From NCBI GenBank assembly GCA_934526015.1, contig CAKSZY010000043.1, forward strand, positions 1 to 14,356: a stretch of 14,356 nt of DNA, written 5' to 3'. The position numbers were made by a program, and so were the translations under genes. This DNA comes from an uncultured Dokdonella sp. (GTDB taxonomy: Bacteria; Pseudomonadota; Gammaproteobacteria; Xanthomonadales; Rhodanobacteraceae). The notes under the pieces were generated by a model. It saw only the letters and a program-made list of their open reading frames with translations, searched no databases and was not told the DNA's origin. The first letter of the stretch is position 1. Each line of letters begins with the position of its first letter. This document shows, piece after piece, positions 14,213 to 14,356 of this stretch.

Positions 14213-14289
14213 TCCGGCTCGCCGGGCAGCGGAACAAGCCCCAAAATGCATTGGAATGCAGCGGTGCAAGCAGGAGTTGGCGCATGCCT

Positions 14290-14350
14290 GTCCCTTCTCC
14301 CCGTTGCGACGGGGAGAAGGTGCGGCGGCAGCCGCGGATGAGGGGCGCTT
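14290..14350. repeat. Single inverted copy of the dispersed repeat
   Basis: The 61 bases here are the exact reverse complement of 17-77 (and of 267-327), including the 12-bp-stem hairpin and the CATCC box. Similarity also continues weakly past the repeat on the left, where GCATGCG lies beside the monomer in both places. The copy begins 77 bp after the catalase stop codon. Its hairpin could stabilise or end the catalase transcript, but it has no U-tract. Together with the left array it brackets the whole gene block in opposite orientation. Confidence 0.92.
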
Positions 14351-14356
14351 CTCTGC

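Noticed and set aside
14247..14260. TGCATT/AATGCA inverted repeat after the catalase as a terminator
   Set aside because: The perfect 6-bp arms are separated by only two bases, too short a loop to form well; the stem is AT-rich and no U-tract follows.
12854..14269. Minus-strand open frame of 471 codons opposite the catalase
   Set aside because: Shadow of the catalase, whose active-site residues are intact on the plus strand.
1..14356. Composite transposon or genomic island bounded by the inverted repeats
   Set aside because: There is no transposase, integrase, target duplication or tRNA. The genes look like ordinary chromosomal functions with uniform composition, and the flanking sequence is a dispersed intergenic repeat.

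Overview
The window is GC-rich (my impression is well above 60%) and comes from a proteobacterium. The dispersed repeat with CCCCTCATCCG and CTTCTCCCC boxes, the six-gene Mrp layout with a fused A/B subunit, and the protein sequences are all consistent with the Xanthomonadaceae/Lysobacteraceae. That placement is an inference; no rRNA or marker gene is present. I support 13 protein-coding genes: twelve on the minus strand and one, a catalase, on the plus strand. I see no tRNA, rRNA, CRISPR array, transposase or phage gene.

Layout, left to right. Positions 1-536 hold no gene. They contain two direct copies of a 250-bp unit, each built from two inverted copies of a hairpin-forming dispersed repeat. 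One more copy, inverted and 61 bp identical, lies at the far right end (14290-14350), so the gene block sits between copies of the same repeat. Positions 537-3960 (minus) are three genes joined by two ATGA stop/start overlaps: a DUF455 ferritin-like protein, a membrane-anchored protein with extracytoplasmic domains, and a GT-C-type multi-pass membrane protein. Positions 4058-4687 (minus) encode a TRIC/UPF0126 cation channel, starting 7 bp after the end of mnhG. Positions 4695-10722 (minus) are a complete Mrp-type Na+/H+ antiporter operon in the six-gene form: mnhA with mnhB fused to its C-terminus, then mnhC, D, E, F and G, with every junction overlapping. Upstream of mnhA are a tandem universal stress protein (10799-11677, GTG start) and an unrecognised secreted or membrane protein (11749-12534). 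Transcribed divergently from that gene is a clade 3 heme catalase (12752-14212), whose upstream region carries an OxyR-like ATAG-N7-CTAT motif placed next to a candidate -10 box.

How the genes work together. The core theme is ion and stress homeostasis. The Mrp complex expels Na+ (or K+) in exchange for protons. The neighbouring TRIC-family channel could let monovalent cations, probably K+, move passively. The universal stress protein and the catalase fit a stress-response setting, but nothing in the sequence proves co-regulation with the antiporter. The DUF455/GT-C trio appears to be a separate transcription unit with an unknown, probably envelope-related, role.
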